A stretch of 64,000 nucleotides of DNA from Streptomyces hoynatensis (GCF_003626535.1 NZ_RBAL01000011.1:62001-126000), one strand, 5' to 3'. Positions 42,827-53,881 are shown, numbered from the stretch's first letter. The notes: a model not told the origin generated them from the letters alone. Numbers and translations: made by a program.

Positions 42827-44470
42827 ATGGGTCTCCTCAGGCCGGAACTCCCGGCCGGTTGCGGGCGGGAAGGTGTGGTGGCGATGCGGGAGGCGGTCGC
42901 GGAGGGCGGGCCCACGGGGGGCCGGATACGGCGGCACGCGGACGAGGACGGCGCCGCCGGGAAGGGCAACGGCGGGGACGGCGCCGCCGGGAAGGGCGAC
43001 GGCGGAGCGGGCGACGGCGGGCGGGACGGCGCCCGGGGGAGCCGGGACGGAGGGGAGGGCGGCCGGGAGCCGGAGGAGTTCCGATGTCGTCTCGACGAGC
43101 TGCGCGCCGCCGAGTTCCCCTACCTCGACGCGACGGGACAGGCGTACCTGGACTACACCGGCGCCGCCCTGCCGCCGCTCTCGCTGGTCCGGGGGCACGC
43201 CGAGCGGCTCGGCCGCGGCCCGTTCGGCAACCCCCACTCGGCCAACCCCGCCTCGGCCGCCTCGAACCGCGCCCTGGAGGAGGCGCGGGCCGCGGTGCTC
43301 TCCTTCTGCGGGGCCTCCCCGCGGGACTACGTGGTGATCTTCACCGCCAATGCCACGGCCGCGATCCGGCTGGTGGCCGAGGCCCTGCCGGCCCGGTCGC
43401 GCACCCCGCTGGTGATGCTGGCGGACAACCACAACTCGGTGCTCGGCATGCGCCGTTACGCGGCCGGGACGGGCGGCTCCTGCGGGGTGGTCCCGCTGGG
43501 CGCCGACTTCAGGGCCGACTGGGGGCGGGTGGCGGAAGCGCTGGACGCGCACGCCGCGGCCCGCGGCCCGGGGCTGTTCGCCTACCCGGCCCAGTCGAAC
43601 GCGAGCGGGGTGCGCCACCCGCTGTCCTGGGTGGCGCAGGCGCAGCGCCGCGGCTGGCGGGTCCTGCTCGACGCGGCGGCGTACGCGCCGACCGGGCGCC
43701 TGGACCTGGGCGCCGTGCCGGCCGACTTCGTGCCGCTGTCCTGGTACAAGATCACCGGCTATCCCTCCGGGGTGGGCTGCCTGGTGGCCAGGCGGGAGGC
43801 GCTGCGCGGGCTGCACCGGCCCTGGTTCGCCGGCGGAACGGTGCTCGCGGCCTCCTCGCACACCGACTGGCACCTGCGGGCCCCCGCCCCCGAGGGCTTC
43901 GAGGACGGCACCCTGCCGTTCCTCCTGCTGCCCGACGTGACCGCGGCCGTCTCCTGGTACGAGGCGCGGGTGCGGCCCTGGATCGCCCGGCACACCGCCG
44001 CGCTGACCGGGCGGCTGCTGGACGGGCTCGCCGCGCTGCGGTACCCGGACGGGCGGCCCGCGGTGCGGGTCCTCGGCCCTGAGGGGCTCCGGGACCGGGG
44101 GCCCGTCGTGTCCTTCAACCTGCTGCGGCCCGACGGCTCGGTCCTCGACGAGCGGATCGCCCTGGACGCCGCCGCGGCGGCCGGGGTCGACGTGCGCTCC
44201 GGCTGCTTCTGCAACCCGGGCGTCGCCGAGCTGGCCAACGGCATGACGCCCGAGGTGGTGCGCCAGGCCCTCGGCCGCGGGGCACCCTCGGACGTGGACG
44301 GGTACCTGCGGCTGCTGCGGGTGCACGCGCAGGGCGCCGTGCGCGCCTCGCTCGGCGCGGCCAGCAACGCCGCGGACGTGGACCGGCTGCTGCAGGTCTG
44401 CGCGGACCTCTGCGCGCAGGCCGCCCGGCACCCGCTGCCGGACCCCCTGGCCCCGCGCCTGGGCTGCTGA
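42827..44470 (+). CDS. Class V aminotransferase (cysteine desulfurase-like)
   Basis: A 547-residue PLP enzyme with an unusual Gly/Asp/Arg-rich N-terminal extension (about 1-85). The catalytic core (about 86-480) shows YLDYTGAALPP, TANATAAIRL, the Schiff-base lysine in PLSWYKITGYPSGVGCL, and RSGCFCNPGVAE as in molybdenum-cofactor sulfurases and NifS-like enzymes. It probably moves sulfur from cysteine or acts as a lyase; no MOSC domain follows. ATG 42827 has GGAGG nine bases upstream; an ATG at 42884 is possible and would drop 19 residues. The extension contains a 30-base direct repeat. Confidence 0.82.
   Translation: MGLLRPELPAGCGREGVVAMREAVAEGGPTGGRIRRHADEDGAAGKGNGGDGAAGKGDGGAGDGGRDGARGSRDGGEGGREPEEFRCRLDELRAAEFPYLDATGQAYLDYTGAALPPLSLVRGHAERLGRGPFGNPHSANPASAASNRALEEARAAVLSFCGASPRDYVVIFTANATAAIRLVAEALPARSRTPLVMLADNHNSVLGMRRYAAGTGGSCGVVPLGADFRADWGRVAEALDAHAAARGPGLFAYPAQSNASGVRHPLSWVAQAQRRGWRVLLDAAAYAPTGRLDLGAVPADFVPLSWYKITGYPSGVGCLVARREALRGLHRPWFAGGTVLAASSHTDWHLRAPAPEGFEDGTLPFLLLPDVTAAVSWYEARVRPWIARHTAALTGRLLDGLAALRYPDGRPAVRVLGPEGLRDRGPVVSFNLLRPDGSVLDERIALDAAAAAGVDVRSGCFCNPGVAELANGMTPEVVRQALGRGAPSDVDGYLRLLRVHAQGAVRASLGAASNAADVDRLLQVCADLCAQAARHPLPDPLAPRLGC
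42947..43006 (+). repeat. 30-base direct repeat coding the Gly-rich extension
   Basis: Two near-identical 30-base units encode DGAAGKG plus a short Asn/Asp-Gly linker twice inside the aminotransferase N-terminus. Confidence 0.7.
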
Positions 44471-44487
44471 CCCGCGCCGGGCGCGGG
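44471..44487 (+). terminator. Small hairpin after the aminotransferase
   Basis: CCCGCGC-CGG-GCGCGGG directly after the stop; perfect 7-base arms. Confidence 0.4.
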
Positions 44488-44608
44488 GGCAGCCGGGTGC
44501 CGTCGGCCGCAGCACGCCGCGAGCGGAGGGGCCGGGGCGGGGGCCGTTGTATACAGTCGGCTGGTCCCACGCCCAGCGGTGCTGGCCCCGGAGCAGACGG
44601 AGGAAGAC

Positions 44609-45952
44609 GTGCCCCTGCATGAGAAGTCCGAGACCGCGTACGCCGAGGTGCTGGCGCGCAATCCCGGCGAGGACGAGTTCCACCAGGCCGTGCGGGAGGT
44701 GCTGGAGAGCATCGGCCCGGTCCTCGGCAAGCATCCGCAGTACACCGACGCCAAGATCGTCTCGCGGATCTGCGAGCCGGAGCGGCAGATCATCTTCCGG
44801 GTGCCCTGGGAGGACGACCAGGGCCGCATCCACATCAACCGCGGCTTCCGGGTGGAGTTCAACAGCACGCTCGGCCCCTACAAGGGCGGGCTGCGCTTCC
44901 ACCCCTCGGTGCGTCTTGGCACGATCAAGTTCCTCGGTTTCGAGCAGATCTTCAAGAACGCCCTCACGGGCCTGCCGATCGGCGGCGGGAAGGGCGGCTC
45001 CGACTTCGACCCCAAGGGGCGCTCGGACCGCGAGGTGATGCGGTTCTGCCAGAGCTTCATGACCGAGCTGTACCGGCACATCGGCGAGCACACGGACGTG
45101 CCCGCGGGCGACATCGGGGTCGGCGGCCGGGAGATCGGCTACCTGTTCGGCCAGTACAAGCGGATCACCAACAGGTACGAGTCGGGGGTGCTCACCGGCA
45201 AGGGCCTGCCCTATGGCGGCGCCCAGGTGCGCACCGAGGCCACCGGCTACGGCTGCGTGTTCTTCGTGGAGGAGATGCTGGCCGCGCGCGGCGAGTCCTT
45301 CGACGGCAAGCGGGTGGTGGTCTCCGGCTCGGGCAACGTCGCCCTGTACGCGATGGAGAAGGCGCGGCAGCTCGGCGCGACGGTCGTGGCCTGTTCCGAC
45401 TCCGACGGCTACGTCCTCGACGAGAAGGGGCTGGACGTGGAGCTCCTGAAGGAGATCAAGGAGGTGCGCCGGGAGCGCCTGAGCCGCTACCCGGAGACGG
45501 TCTCCGGCGCGGTCTACGTCCCGGGCCGCCGGGTGTGGGAGGTGCCCTGCGAGGTGGCGCTGCCCTGCGCGACGCAGAACGAGATCACCGGCAAGGAGGC
45601 CGAGGAGATGGTCCGCGGCGGCTGCACGGCGGTCGGCGAGGGCGCCAACATGCCGACGACGCCCGAGGGCACCCGGGTGTTCCTGGAGGCCGGGGTGGCC
45701 TTCGCGCCCGGCAAGGCGGCCAACGCGGGCGGGGTGGCCACCTCGGCGCTCGAAATGCAGCAGAACGCCTCCCGGGACTCCTGGTCGTTCGAGTACTCGG
45801 AGCGGCGGCTGCGCGAGATCATGCGCGGCATTCACGCCCGGTGCCGGGAGACGGCCGAGGAGTACGGGATGCCGGGCAACTACATCGCCGGCGCGAACAT
45901 CGCCGCCTACACGAAGGTGGCCGACGCGATGCTGTCCCTCGGCCTGATCTGA
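44609..45952 (+). CDS. gdhA: NADP-specific glutamate dehydrogenase
   Basis: 447 residues, the standard length of hexameric bacterial enzymes. The 2-oxoglutarate/glutamate site reads GPYKGGLRFHP and FKNALTGLPIGGGKGGSDFDPKG with its lysines; the dinucleotide fold reads VVSGSGNVALYAMEKARQLGATVVACSDSDG, with Ser instead of Asp/Glu at the NADP-specific position. It fixes ammonium by reductive amination of 2-oxoglutarate. GTG 44609 follows GGAGGA and gives the family length; a GTG at 44579 would add ten residues. Single gene, terminated by a hairpin against the convergent MFS gene. Confidence 0.95.
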   Translation: MPLHEKSETAYAEVLARNPGEDEFHQAVREVLESIGPVLGKHPQYTDAKIVSRICEPERQIIFRVPWEDDQGRIHINRGFRVEFNSTLGPYKGGLRFHPSVRLGTIKFLGFEQIFKNALTGLPIGGGKGGSDFDPKGRSDREVMRFCQSFMTELYRHIGEHTDVPAGDIGVGGREIGYLFGQYKRITNRYESGVLTGKGLPYGGAQVRTEATGYGCVFFVEEMLAARGESFDGKRVVVSGSGNVALYAMEKARQLGATVVACSDSDGYVLDEKGLDVELLKEIKEVRRERLSRYPETVSGAVYVPGRRVWEVPCEVALPCATQNEITGKEAEEMVRGGCTAVGEGANMPTTPEGTRVFLEAGVAFAPGKAANAGGVATSALEMQQNASRDSWSFEYSERRLREIMRGIHARCRETAEEYGMPGNYIAGANIAAYTKVADAMLSLGLI

Positions 45953-45959
45953 GGGGCGC

Positions 45960-45989
45960 AGGCCCGGCGGCCCGGAGCCCGCCGGGCCT
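45960..45989. terminator. Convergent hairpin gdhA/MFS
   Basis: Perfect 11-base arms (AGGCCCGGCGG and complement) around an 8-base loop, between two gene ends. Confidence 0.65.
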
Positions 45990-46004
45990 GGCGCGCGCCG
46001 GGCC

Positions 46005-47603
46005 TCAGGCGGCGGGCGGGCCCGCCTGTGGCGCCGGGGCGGCGCCGCGGGGGCCGCGGTCCGCGGGAGGGCCCTGGGGCCTGCCGACCGGGAGGTTGCG
46101 CATCGGCAGCAGGGCGGCGAGGGCGAGGAGCGCGGCGAGGGTGCCGCTCCAGGCGATGGTGCCGCCGATGCCGGAGGCGGTGGGCCCCGCGGTGCCCTCG
46201 CGGCTCAGCAGCGACTGGGCGCAGGCCAGCCCGAACGCGCCGCCGATCTGCTTGGCGAGGGCGGAACACGCGGTGGCGACGCCCATGTCGGCGTGCGGGA
46301 CGCAGTTCTGGGTGGCGATGGTGAGGCCGCCCATCGCCGGCCCCGTGCCCAGGCCCGCGGCCAGCAGCCACAGGGAGGTCAGCGCGGGCGGGGTCGCGTC
46401 GCCCAGCGCGAAGAAGCCGCCGGTGCCGGCGCAGAGCAGTGCCGCGCCGGTCAGCAGCGCGGGCTTGACCTGTCCACTGCGCACGACGGCCAGGGAGGTG
46501 AGCCGGTTGCCCAGCGTCATGCCGGCCAGCAGCGGCAGGAGCAGGAGGCCGGAGGCGGTGGCGGAGTGGCCGCGGACGTACTGGAAGTACAGCGGCAGGA
46601 AGACGCCCACGGGCAGCGCGGCGACCTGGAAGAAGAAGCCGGCGGTCAGCAGGGCGGCGTAGCTGCGGTTGCCGAACAGCCGCAGCGGGAGGACCGGGAG
46701 GGCCGCGCGCCGCTCGACCGGGACGAGCAGCGCGAGCAGCGCGAGGCCCCCGAGGAGGCAGCAGGAGACGGCGGGGTCGGTCCACGGCCGCGGGTGGCCG
46801 GCGTCCGCGTTGCCCTTGAGGCTGAGGGCGGTCAGCACCGCGGAGAGGCCGGCGGCGAGCAGGAGGATTCCGGCCGTGTCGAGGCGGCCCGCGGGCGGCG
46901 GGGCGGGGCGGCGGGCGGGGAGCGCGAGGGCGAGGACGGCCGCGGCGGCCAGGCCGAGGGGGAGGTTGAGCCAGAACGCCCAGCGCCAGCCGGCGTGGTC
47001 GGCCAGCACGCCGCCGAGGATCGGGCCGCCGACCATGCCGAGCACCATCATGGCGCCCATCGCCGTCTGCATCCGGATCAGCCCGCCCGGCCGGGAGAGC
47101 GGGAACAGGTCGCGGATGAGGGCCATGCCGAGGGTGAGGAGGGCTCCGGCGCCAAGACCCTGCACCGCGCGGAAGAGGATCAGCTCCGCCATGGAGCCGG
47201 ACAGGCCGCAGGCCAGCGAGCCGGCCAGGAACACGGCGAGCCCGCCGAGCAGCAGCCGGCGGCGGCCGTACAGGTCGGAGAAGCGGCCGTAGACCGGGAC
47301 GCTCACCGAGGAGGTGAGCAGGTAGGCGGTGACGAGCCAGACGTACCAGGTGTCGTCGCCGCCGATCTGCTCGACGATGCGCGGCAGGGCGGTGCCGACC
47401 ACGGTGCCGTCCAGCAGGGCAAGGAAGGCGCAGCCGAGCAGGGCCAGGGTGATCACCGTGCGGCGGCGGGGGGCGAGTTCCCCGTACGGGTCGGGCGCGG
47501 CCGCCGCCTCCTCCCCTGGGCTGGGAGGGGGCGGCGGGCCGGAGGGAGCGGAAGGGGCCGGGGGGCCGGTGGGATCGGGGGGCATCGAGGGAGTGGCCGA
47601 CAT
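46005..47603 (-). CDS. MFS drug-efflux pump (DHA2, 14-helix type)
   Basis: 532 residues. A Pro-rich cytosolic N-terminus (about 1-45) precedes 14 hydrophobic helices. MFS motifs are visible: LDGTVVGTALP in helix 1 (motif D1), GRFSDLYGRRRLLLGG (motif A) and GMVGGPILGGVLADHAGWRWAFWLNLP (motif C). It exports toxic compounds by proton antiport. It is preceded on the same strand by a marR gene; the 29-base gap contains a perfect palindrome whose right end overlaps the marR stop. This fits drug-inducible control. Confidence 0.9.
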   Translation of the reverse strand: MSATPSMPPDPTGPPAPSAPSGPPPPPSPGEEAAAAPDPYGELAPRRRTVITLALLGCAFLALLDGTVVGTALPRIVEQIGGDDTWYVWLVTAYLLTSSVSVPVYGRFSDLYGRRRLLLGGLAVFLAGSLACGLSGSMAELILFRAVQGLGAGALLTLGMALIRDLFPLSRPGGLIRMQTAMGAMMVLGMVGGPILGGVLADHAGWRWAFWLNLPLGLAAAAVLALALPARRPAPPPAGRLDTAGILLLAAGLSAVLTALSLKGNADAGHPRPWTDPAVSCCLLGGLALLALLVPVERRAALPVLPLRLFGNRSYAALLTAGFFFQVAALPVGVFLPLYFQYVRGHSATASGLLLLPLLAGMTLGNRLTSLAVVRSGQVKPALLTGAALLCAGTGGFFALGDATPPALTSLWLLAAGLGTGPAMGGLTIATQNCVPHADMGVATACSALAKQIGGAFGLACAQSLLSREGTAGPTASGIGGTIAWSGTLAALLALAALLPMRNLPVGRPQGPPADRGPRGAAPAPQAGPPAA

Positions 47604-47617
47604 GCCGGCAAGGCTAA

Positions 47618-47635
47618 TGAGTGAGCACTCACTCA
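47618..47635. promoter_or_regulatory. Operator upstream of the MFS pump
   Basis: TGAGTGAG-CA-CTCACTCA: perfect 8-base arms, 2-base centre, 15 bases before the pump start. The form is typical of TetR-type operators; no TetR gene is near, so either the adjacent MarR or a distant TetR binds it. It overlaps the marR stop codon. Confidence 0.75.
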
Positions 47636-48274
47636 GTCAACCTCGCCGCCGCGGCCCGTCACGGCCCCGAAGTCGCGCAGGAAGCGGGTCAGCAGCCGGG
47701 CCAGGGTGGCGCGGTCCTCCGCCGCCCAGCCCGCCGTCGCCTCGGCGACGATCCCGCGCCGGAACTCCCGGATGCGCCCGAGCACCTCGCGCCCCTCCGC
47801 GGTGAGGCGCAGCGGGGAACGGCGGCCGTCGCGCTGGTCCGCCTCCCGGCGCAGCAGCCCCGCGGCCAGGGCCTGGGCGGCCAGGCGGCTGGAGCGCGGC
47901 TGGTCCACGCCGAGCGCGGCGGCGGCCTCGGTGACGGTCAGGCCCCCGCCCCGCTCCCCCGCCGCCGCGACCGCGTCAAGCAGTTCGAACACTGCGTCCG
48001 GAAGGGCGGCGTGGGCCCCGGCCCGCCGGCCGCGCCGCGCCGAGAGCCGGGCCAGGGCGCCGCGCCTGCCGGAGCGGCGCAGGGCGAGGACCGCCGCCTC
48101 GATCGCCTCGATCGCCTCGGCCGCATCGCGCGCCTCGGCCCCGCCGGCCGCCCTCGGCGCCACGGCCCCCGCCCGCCCCCGCGCCCCGTCCGCCGCCCCG
48201 AAGGACCCGGCGGGCGGGGCGAGTTCGGCGGGCTCACGGGAGGCCGCCGCCCCCTCTTCCGGCTTGCGCGCCAC
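47633..48274 (-). CDS. MarR-family regulator
   Basis: About 213 residues. An Ala/Gly/Arg-rich N-terminal third has no clear homology. The winged helix (about 100-190) shows LTVTEAAAALGVDQPRSSRLAAQALAAGLLRREADQRDGRRSPLRLTAEGREVL, with DQRDGRR as the wing. GTG 48274 has GGAGGGG close upstream; a TTG at 48301 would place that site inside the coding region. It probably regulates the MFS pump 29 bases downstream and/or its divergent neighbour, also a MarR. Confidence 0.82.
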   Translation of the reverse strand: MARKPEEGAAASREPAELAPPAGSFGAADGARGRAGAVAPRAAGGAEARDAAEAIEAIEAAVLALRRSGRRGALARLSARRGRRAGAHAALPDAVFELLDAVAAAGERGGGLTVTEAAAALGVDQPRSSRLAAQALAAGLLRREADQRDGRRSPLRLTAEGREVLGRIREFRRGIVAEATAGWAAEDRATLARLLTRFLRDFGAVTGRGGEVD

Positions 48275-48301
48275 GTCCCCTCCATGCATAGTTGCCGACA
48301 A

Positions 48302-48320
48302 TTACATGTGAGTTTACATG
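48302..48320. promoter_or_regulatory. TTACATG repeat between divergent marR genes
   Basis: TTACATG at 48302-48308 and again at 48314-48320, 12 bases apart (about one helical turn); read differently, CATGT-N6-ACATG forms an inverted repeat. This is the most A/T-rich patch between the two genes and a likely regulator site. Confidence 0.5.
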
Positions 48321-48366
48321 CATCTCCCCGGCCGACCGCCGGGGACGGCACCAGGCGGAGGTACCC

Positions 48367-48801
48367 GTGAACACACCCCGGCCCATCGGCTACTGGCTGA
48401 AGCACCTGCACGAGCTGCTGGAGCGGCAACTGGAGGTCACCCTCGCCGGCCTCGGGCTCGGCCGCCGCCACTGGCAGATCCTCAACACGCTGGACGGGGG
48501 CGCGCGCACCCCGGCGGAGCTGCGGGCGGCCCTCGCCCCCTTCTGGTCGGCGGACGCCCCCGCGCTCGACGCGGTGCTGGCCCGCCTCGCGGAGCTGGGC
48601 TGGACCCGCCGGGCCGGCGACGGTTCCGGCGCGCTCCTCCTCACCGGGGCCGGGCGCGCCGCCCACCAGGAGGCGGCCGCCAGGATCGCGGAAACCCGGG
48701 CCCTGGTGCTGGCGGGGCTGACGCCGGAACAGTACGGGGAGACGGTGCGGGTGCTGTCGGTCATGGCGGGCAACGTGGAGGCCGCGCTCGCCGGCCGGTA
48801 G
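48367..48801 (+). CDS. MarR-like winged-helix regulator
   Basis: 144 residues: IGYWLKHLHELLERQLEVTLAGLGLGRRHWQILNTLDGG is the dimer helix and start of the winged helix, then TPAELRAALAPFW, LDAVLARLAELGWTRR and a C-terminal dimer helix (LTPEQYGETVRVLSVMAGNVEAAL). GTG 48367 has GGAGG five bases upstream. It diverges from the other marR gene with an A/T-rich repeat between, so cross- or autoregulation is likely. Confidence 0.85.
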   Translation: MNTPRPIGYWLKHLHELLERQLEVTLAGLGLGRRHWQILNTLDGGARTPAELRAALAPFWSADAPALDAVLARLAELGWTRRAGDGSGALLLTGAGRAAHQEAAARIAETRALVLAGLTPEQYGETVRVLSVMAGNVEAALAGR

Positions 48802-49033
48802 CGCCCCGGGGCATTCCCCGCGCGCCGCCCGGGTACGACTACCAGGCGCGACCGCCGCGGGCGGCGCGCCGCCGGTGGCCGCAGGCACGCCGGGCCGACG
48901 GTGGCCCAAGCCGCGGGGCGGCGGCGCGCCCGTGGGTCAACGGCCGTGCCGCCGCGGAGAGTTGGCGTCACGACTTGGGCGTGTGAGCGGTTTGTGGGAG
49001 ATGCTTGTCCCGACAGTGGAGAGGAGAAGCCCG

Positions 49034-49567
49034 ATGAGTGGCCCCACCAAGGGGATCGGCAGAGCCCAAGTGATGCTCAAGTGGGACCCGAGCCCGCTGG
49101 GCGAGCCCGCCGACGACCTGGACATCATCGCCGCGACGTACCGCGCCGAGGCCCCCTACGGCGAGCCCGCCTACCTGGTGCACTTCGACAGCAGGTCGCC
49201 GGACGGCACGATCACCCTCAGCCGGGACAGCCGCAACGGCCAGGGGTTCGGCTACGACGAGGTGATGCTCTTCGAGCTCGATCGCCTCGCCGCCGCGTAC
49301 TCCAGGGTCGTGGTGGGCGTGGTCATCCAGCAGGAGAACGGCCCCAGGACCTTCGGGCAGGTGGCCAACACCCAGTTCCGGGTGCTTGAGGGCCAGTACA
49401 CGGTGCTCGCCGAGGACGACTTCGCCGACGTCTCGGGCTGCACGGCCGCCACGGTGGCCGAGTTCCGCAGGAACGAGGCGGGCGCCTGGAGCTTCCGCAA
49501 GGACATCCGCGGCTTCCACGCCGACCCGACGGCCTTCACCACGATGATGGCGGGCGAGCCGGGCTGA
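49034..49567 (+). CDS. TerD-family stress protein
   Basis: 177 residues with the TerD calcium-binding beta-sandwich: VMLKWDPSPLGEPADDLDIIAATY, LVHFDSRSPDGTITLSRDSRNGQGFGYDEVMLFELDRL and VVVGVVIQQENGPRTFGQVANTQFRVL. TerD proteins relate to tellurite resistance and general surface or stress responses and are numerous in Streptomyces. The ATG follows a GGAG-type site. Single gene, not in a full ter operon. Confidence 0.88.
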   Translation: MSGPTKGIGRAQVMLKWDPSPLGEPADDLDIIAATYRAEAPYGEPAYLVHFDSRSPDGTITLSRDSRNGQGFGYDEVMLFELDRLAAAYSRVVVGVVIQQENGPRTFGQVANTQFRVLEGQYTVLAEDDFADVSGCTAATVAEFRRNEAGAWSFRKDIRGFHADPTAFTTMMAGEPG

Positions 49568-49786
49568 GCACGGGGCGGGCGGCCCGCGCCGGGTGCGCCG
49601 GCCGCCCGCCGCGCACGCCGGACGCGTACGCCCCGGGGTCCCGGTGGCGGCGCGGGAACGGGCGCCGCTAGGCTGGCCGCGGGCCGTGACTGGCGCTACG
49701 AGGTGGAGCACCACCGGGGAGCGGCCCGGCGATCCGCCACTGCCGTGCGCCTGGGCGTCCCGCAGCCGACCGCGCAGGAGCAGCCC

Positions 49787-50662
49787 ATGCCCGCAACCAG
49801 CACCGCCGGCCTCATGGACGGCACCGCCCTCGCCCGGCGCCTCGTCGAGCGCAGCGCCGCCAAGGCCGCCACGATCACCGAACGCACCGGGGCCGCGCCC
49901 TGCCTGGCCACCGTGCTGGTCGGCGAGGACCCCGCCTCGGTGACGTACGTCAGGATGAAGCGCAACCGCTGCGCCAAGGCCGGCATCACCTCCCGCCACG
50001 TGGAGCTGCCCGCCGCGACCACCACCGCGGAACTGGTCGGCACCCTCACGGAGTTGTCCCGGGACCCGGGGGTGCACGGCATCCTGCTCCAGCACCCGGT
50101 GGGCGCGCACATCGACGAGCGGGCGGCCTTCGAGGCGATCGCGCCGGAGAAGGACGTGGACGGCGTCACCATGCACTCCTTCGCCGCGATGGGCTTCGGG
50201 CTGCCCGGCTTCGTCTCCTGCACCCCCGGCGGCATCCTGCGCCTGCTCGACGCCTACGACGTGCCGCTCGCCGGGAAGCACGCGGTGGTCGTCGGCCGCA
50301 GCCCGATCCTCGGCAAGCCGGTGGGGATGCTGCTGCTGGGCCGCGACGCCACCGTCACCTACTGCCACTCCAGGACGGCCGACCTGTCCGGGCACGTGCG
50401 GCAGGCCGACATCCTGGTCGCCGCGGTGGGGCGCCCCCGCTTCCTGGCGGGCGCCGACATCAAGCCGGGGGCCGTGGTGATCGACGCGGGCTACAACCCG
50501 GGCAACGTCGGCGACGTGGACTTCGACTCGGCCCGCGAGCGCGCCTCGCTGATCACCCCGGTGCCCGGCGGCGTCGGCCCGATGACGATCGCGGTGCTGC
50601 TGGCCCAGACCGTGGACGCCGCCGCGGAGCAACTGGGGCTCGGCCTCCCGCCGGTGAACTGA
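49787..50662 (+). CDS. folD: FolD bifunctional methylene-THF dehydrogenase/cyclohydrolase
   Basis: 291 residues, close to family length. Catalytic and binding motifs: TYVRMKRNRCAKAGI (the usual YVxxKxK lysine region, here with Arg/Met changes), GILLQHPV, PEKDVDG, VVGRSPILGKPVGMLLL and ITPVPGGVGPMTIA. It makes 10-formyl-THF for purines via NADP-linked oxidation. A second folD is frequent in Streptomyces; the altered MKRNRC motif, where FolD normally has S-KxK, makes this look like a divergent paralogue. ATG 49787 has AGGAG. Confidence 0.85.
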   Translation: MPATSTAGLMDGTALARRLVERSAAKAATITERTGAAPCLATVLVGEDPASVTYVRMKRNRCAKAGITSRHVELPAATTTAELVGTLTELSRDPGVHGILLQHPVGAHIDERAAFEAIAPEKDVDGVTMHSFAAMGFGLPGFVSCTPGGILRLLDAYDVPLAGKHAVVVGRSPILGKPVGMLLLGRDATVTYCHSRTADLSGHVRQADILVAAVGRPRFLAGADIKPGAVVIDAGYNPGNVGDVDFDSARERASLITPVPGGVGPMTIAVLLAQTVDAAAEQLGLGLPPVN

Positions 50663-50737
50663 CCGGCGCCGCGGCCGGCCCAGGGCCGGGGGCGGTGCCG
50701 CGCGGGGCGGCCCACGGGCCCCGGCCCCGGCGGCGGC

Positions 50738-52873
<2,136 letters not shown>

Positions 52874-52918
52874 GCTGATGTCCCTCCGGATCGCGGGTGG
52901 GGGCAGGGGGCCCACCGA

Positions 52919-52942
52919 TTACCCGCCCCTACCGGAATAAAC
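52919..52942 (-). promoter_or_regulatory. SigB-type promoter of katE
   Basis: Minus strand: GTTT (52939-52942), 14-base spacer, GGGTAA (52919-52924). It fits the GNNT-N14-16-GGGTA pattern and leaves a leader of about 40 bases. Confidence 0.65.
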
Positions 52943-52984
52943 CCTGCCCCTTCCCTACAAGTGGCACGACTCGGCCGCGCCGTC

Positions 52985-53881
52985 CTAGATCCCCAGCACG
53001 GCGGGCAGTCCGTCCGCCGGGTCGGCCGCCCCGGCGAGCGCCGCGCGCCGCCGGTCCGCCTGCTCCCTGCCCCCGTCCAGGCACCACTCAAGCCAGGCGT
53101 CCAGCCGGGGGCGTTCGAGGCGTTCCGCCGGCACCAGCGCGGGCCAGTCGCACGCCTTGGCCTGCGCGGTCACCTTGGCGCCGCCGCGCACCGGGTCGAC
53201 GGCCAGGGCCGGGACGCCCACCCGCAGCGCGAGCACCAGGCCGTGCAGCCGGTCGGTGACCACCGCGTCCACGCGTTCCAGCGCGGACAGGAGCTGGTCC
53301 GCGGTCGCGCACAGCGTGCCGTCCCCGGTGTCGAGGCGGCTCTCCAGCATCACCGGGGCGCAGGGCGCCTCGGCCAGCCAGGAGGTCACCGCCTCGGCCA
53401 CCGTCTCGTGCATGCGGCGGTCGGCGTACTCGCGCTGCCCGCGGGTGAGCAGCACGCCGACGACCGGGGTGCGGGCCACGCGGGGGGCGTGCAGGGACAG
53501 GTCGAGGGCCGGGGTGGTGCCCTCCCCGTCGCGGGGCAGCACCGTGTGGAATCCGGTGACCGCCGGGTCCTCCGCGTCCACCAGCGAGGTGCCGACGGCG
53601 ACGCGGTGGCAGTGCGCGAACCGCTCGTGCAGCTCGGCCAGGCGCGGGCCGTGCAGCGGCCCGCACACGAACAGCAGCCGGTCGTAGTCGGCGGGGCGCG
53701 CGTCGTCCAGGCTCAGCCCGTCCGGCCGGAAGCGGGGGCTGAAGGCCACGTCGTAGGGCTGCCCGTGCCGGTCGAGGACCGCCCGCACCCGCTGCAGGGC
53801 CAGCAGGTCACCCGCCGTGGCCTCGCCCTCGACGAAACTGAACCACCCGGTCAGCAGGGTGCGCCCGCCCGCTCGCTTCAT
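52985..53881 (-). CDS. Polysaccharide pyruvyltransferase-like protein
   Basis: 298 residues of WcaK/CsaB type: N-terminal LLTGWFSFVEGEATAGDLLAL, central VVGVLLTRGQREYADRRMHETVAEAV, and C-terminal LSALERVDAVVTDRLHGLVLALRVGVPALAVDP with the family signature TDRLHG. Such enzymes transfer pyruvate from phosphoenolpyruvate to surface sugars. The ATG at 53881 gives the family N-terminus, but its ribosome site is only G-rich. It lies at the left edge of the glycan cluster, divergent from a GT2 gene 100 bases away. Confidence 0.8.
   Translation of the reverse strand: MKRAGGRTLLTGWFSFVEGEATAGDLLALQRVRAVLDRHGQPYDVAFSPRFRPDGLSLDDARPADYDRLLFVCGPLHGPRLAELHERFAHCHRVAVGTSLVDAEDPAVTGFHTVLPRDGEGTTPALDLSLHAPRVARTPVVGVLLTRGQREYADRRMHETVAEAVTSWLAEAPCAPVMLESRLDTGDGTLCATADQLLSALERVDAVVTDRLHGLVLALRVGVPALAVDPVRGGAKVTAQAKACDWPALVPAERLERPRLDAWLEWCLDGGREQADRRRAALAGAADPADGLPAVLGI

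Noticed and set aside
41192..45835. A 1547-codon open frame on the minus strand
   Set aside because: Antisense to DUF6895-like, hydrolase, aminotransferase and gdhA genes, which have clear motifs on the + strand.
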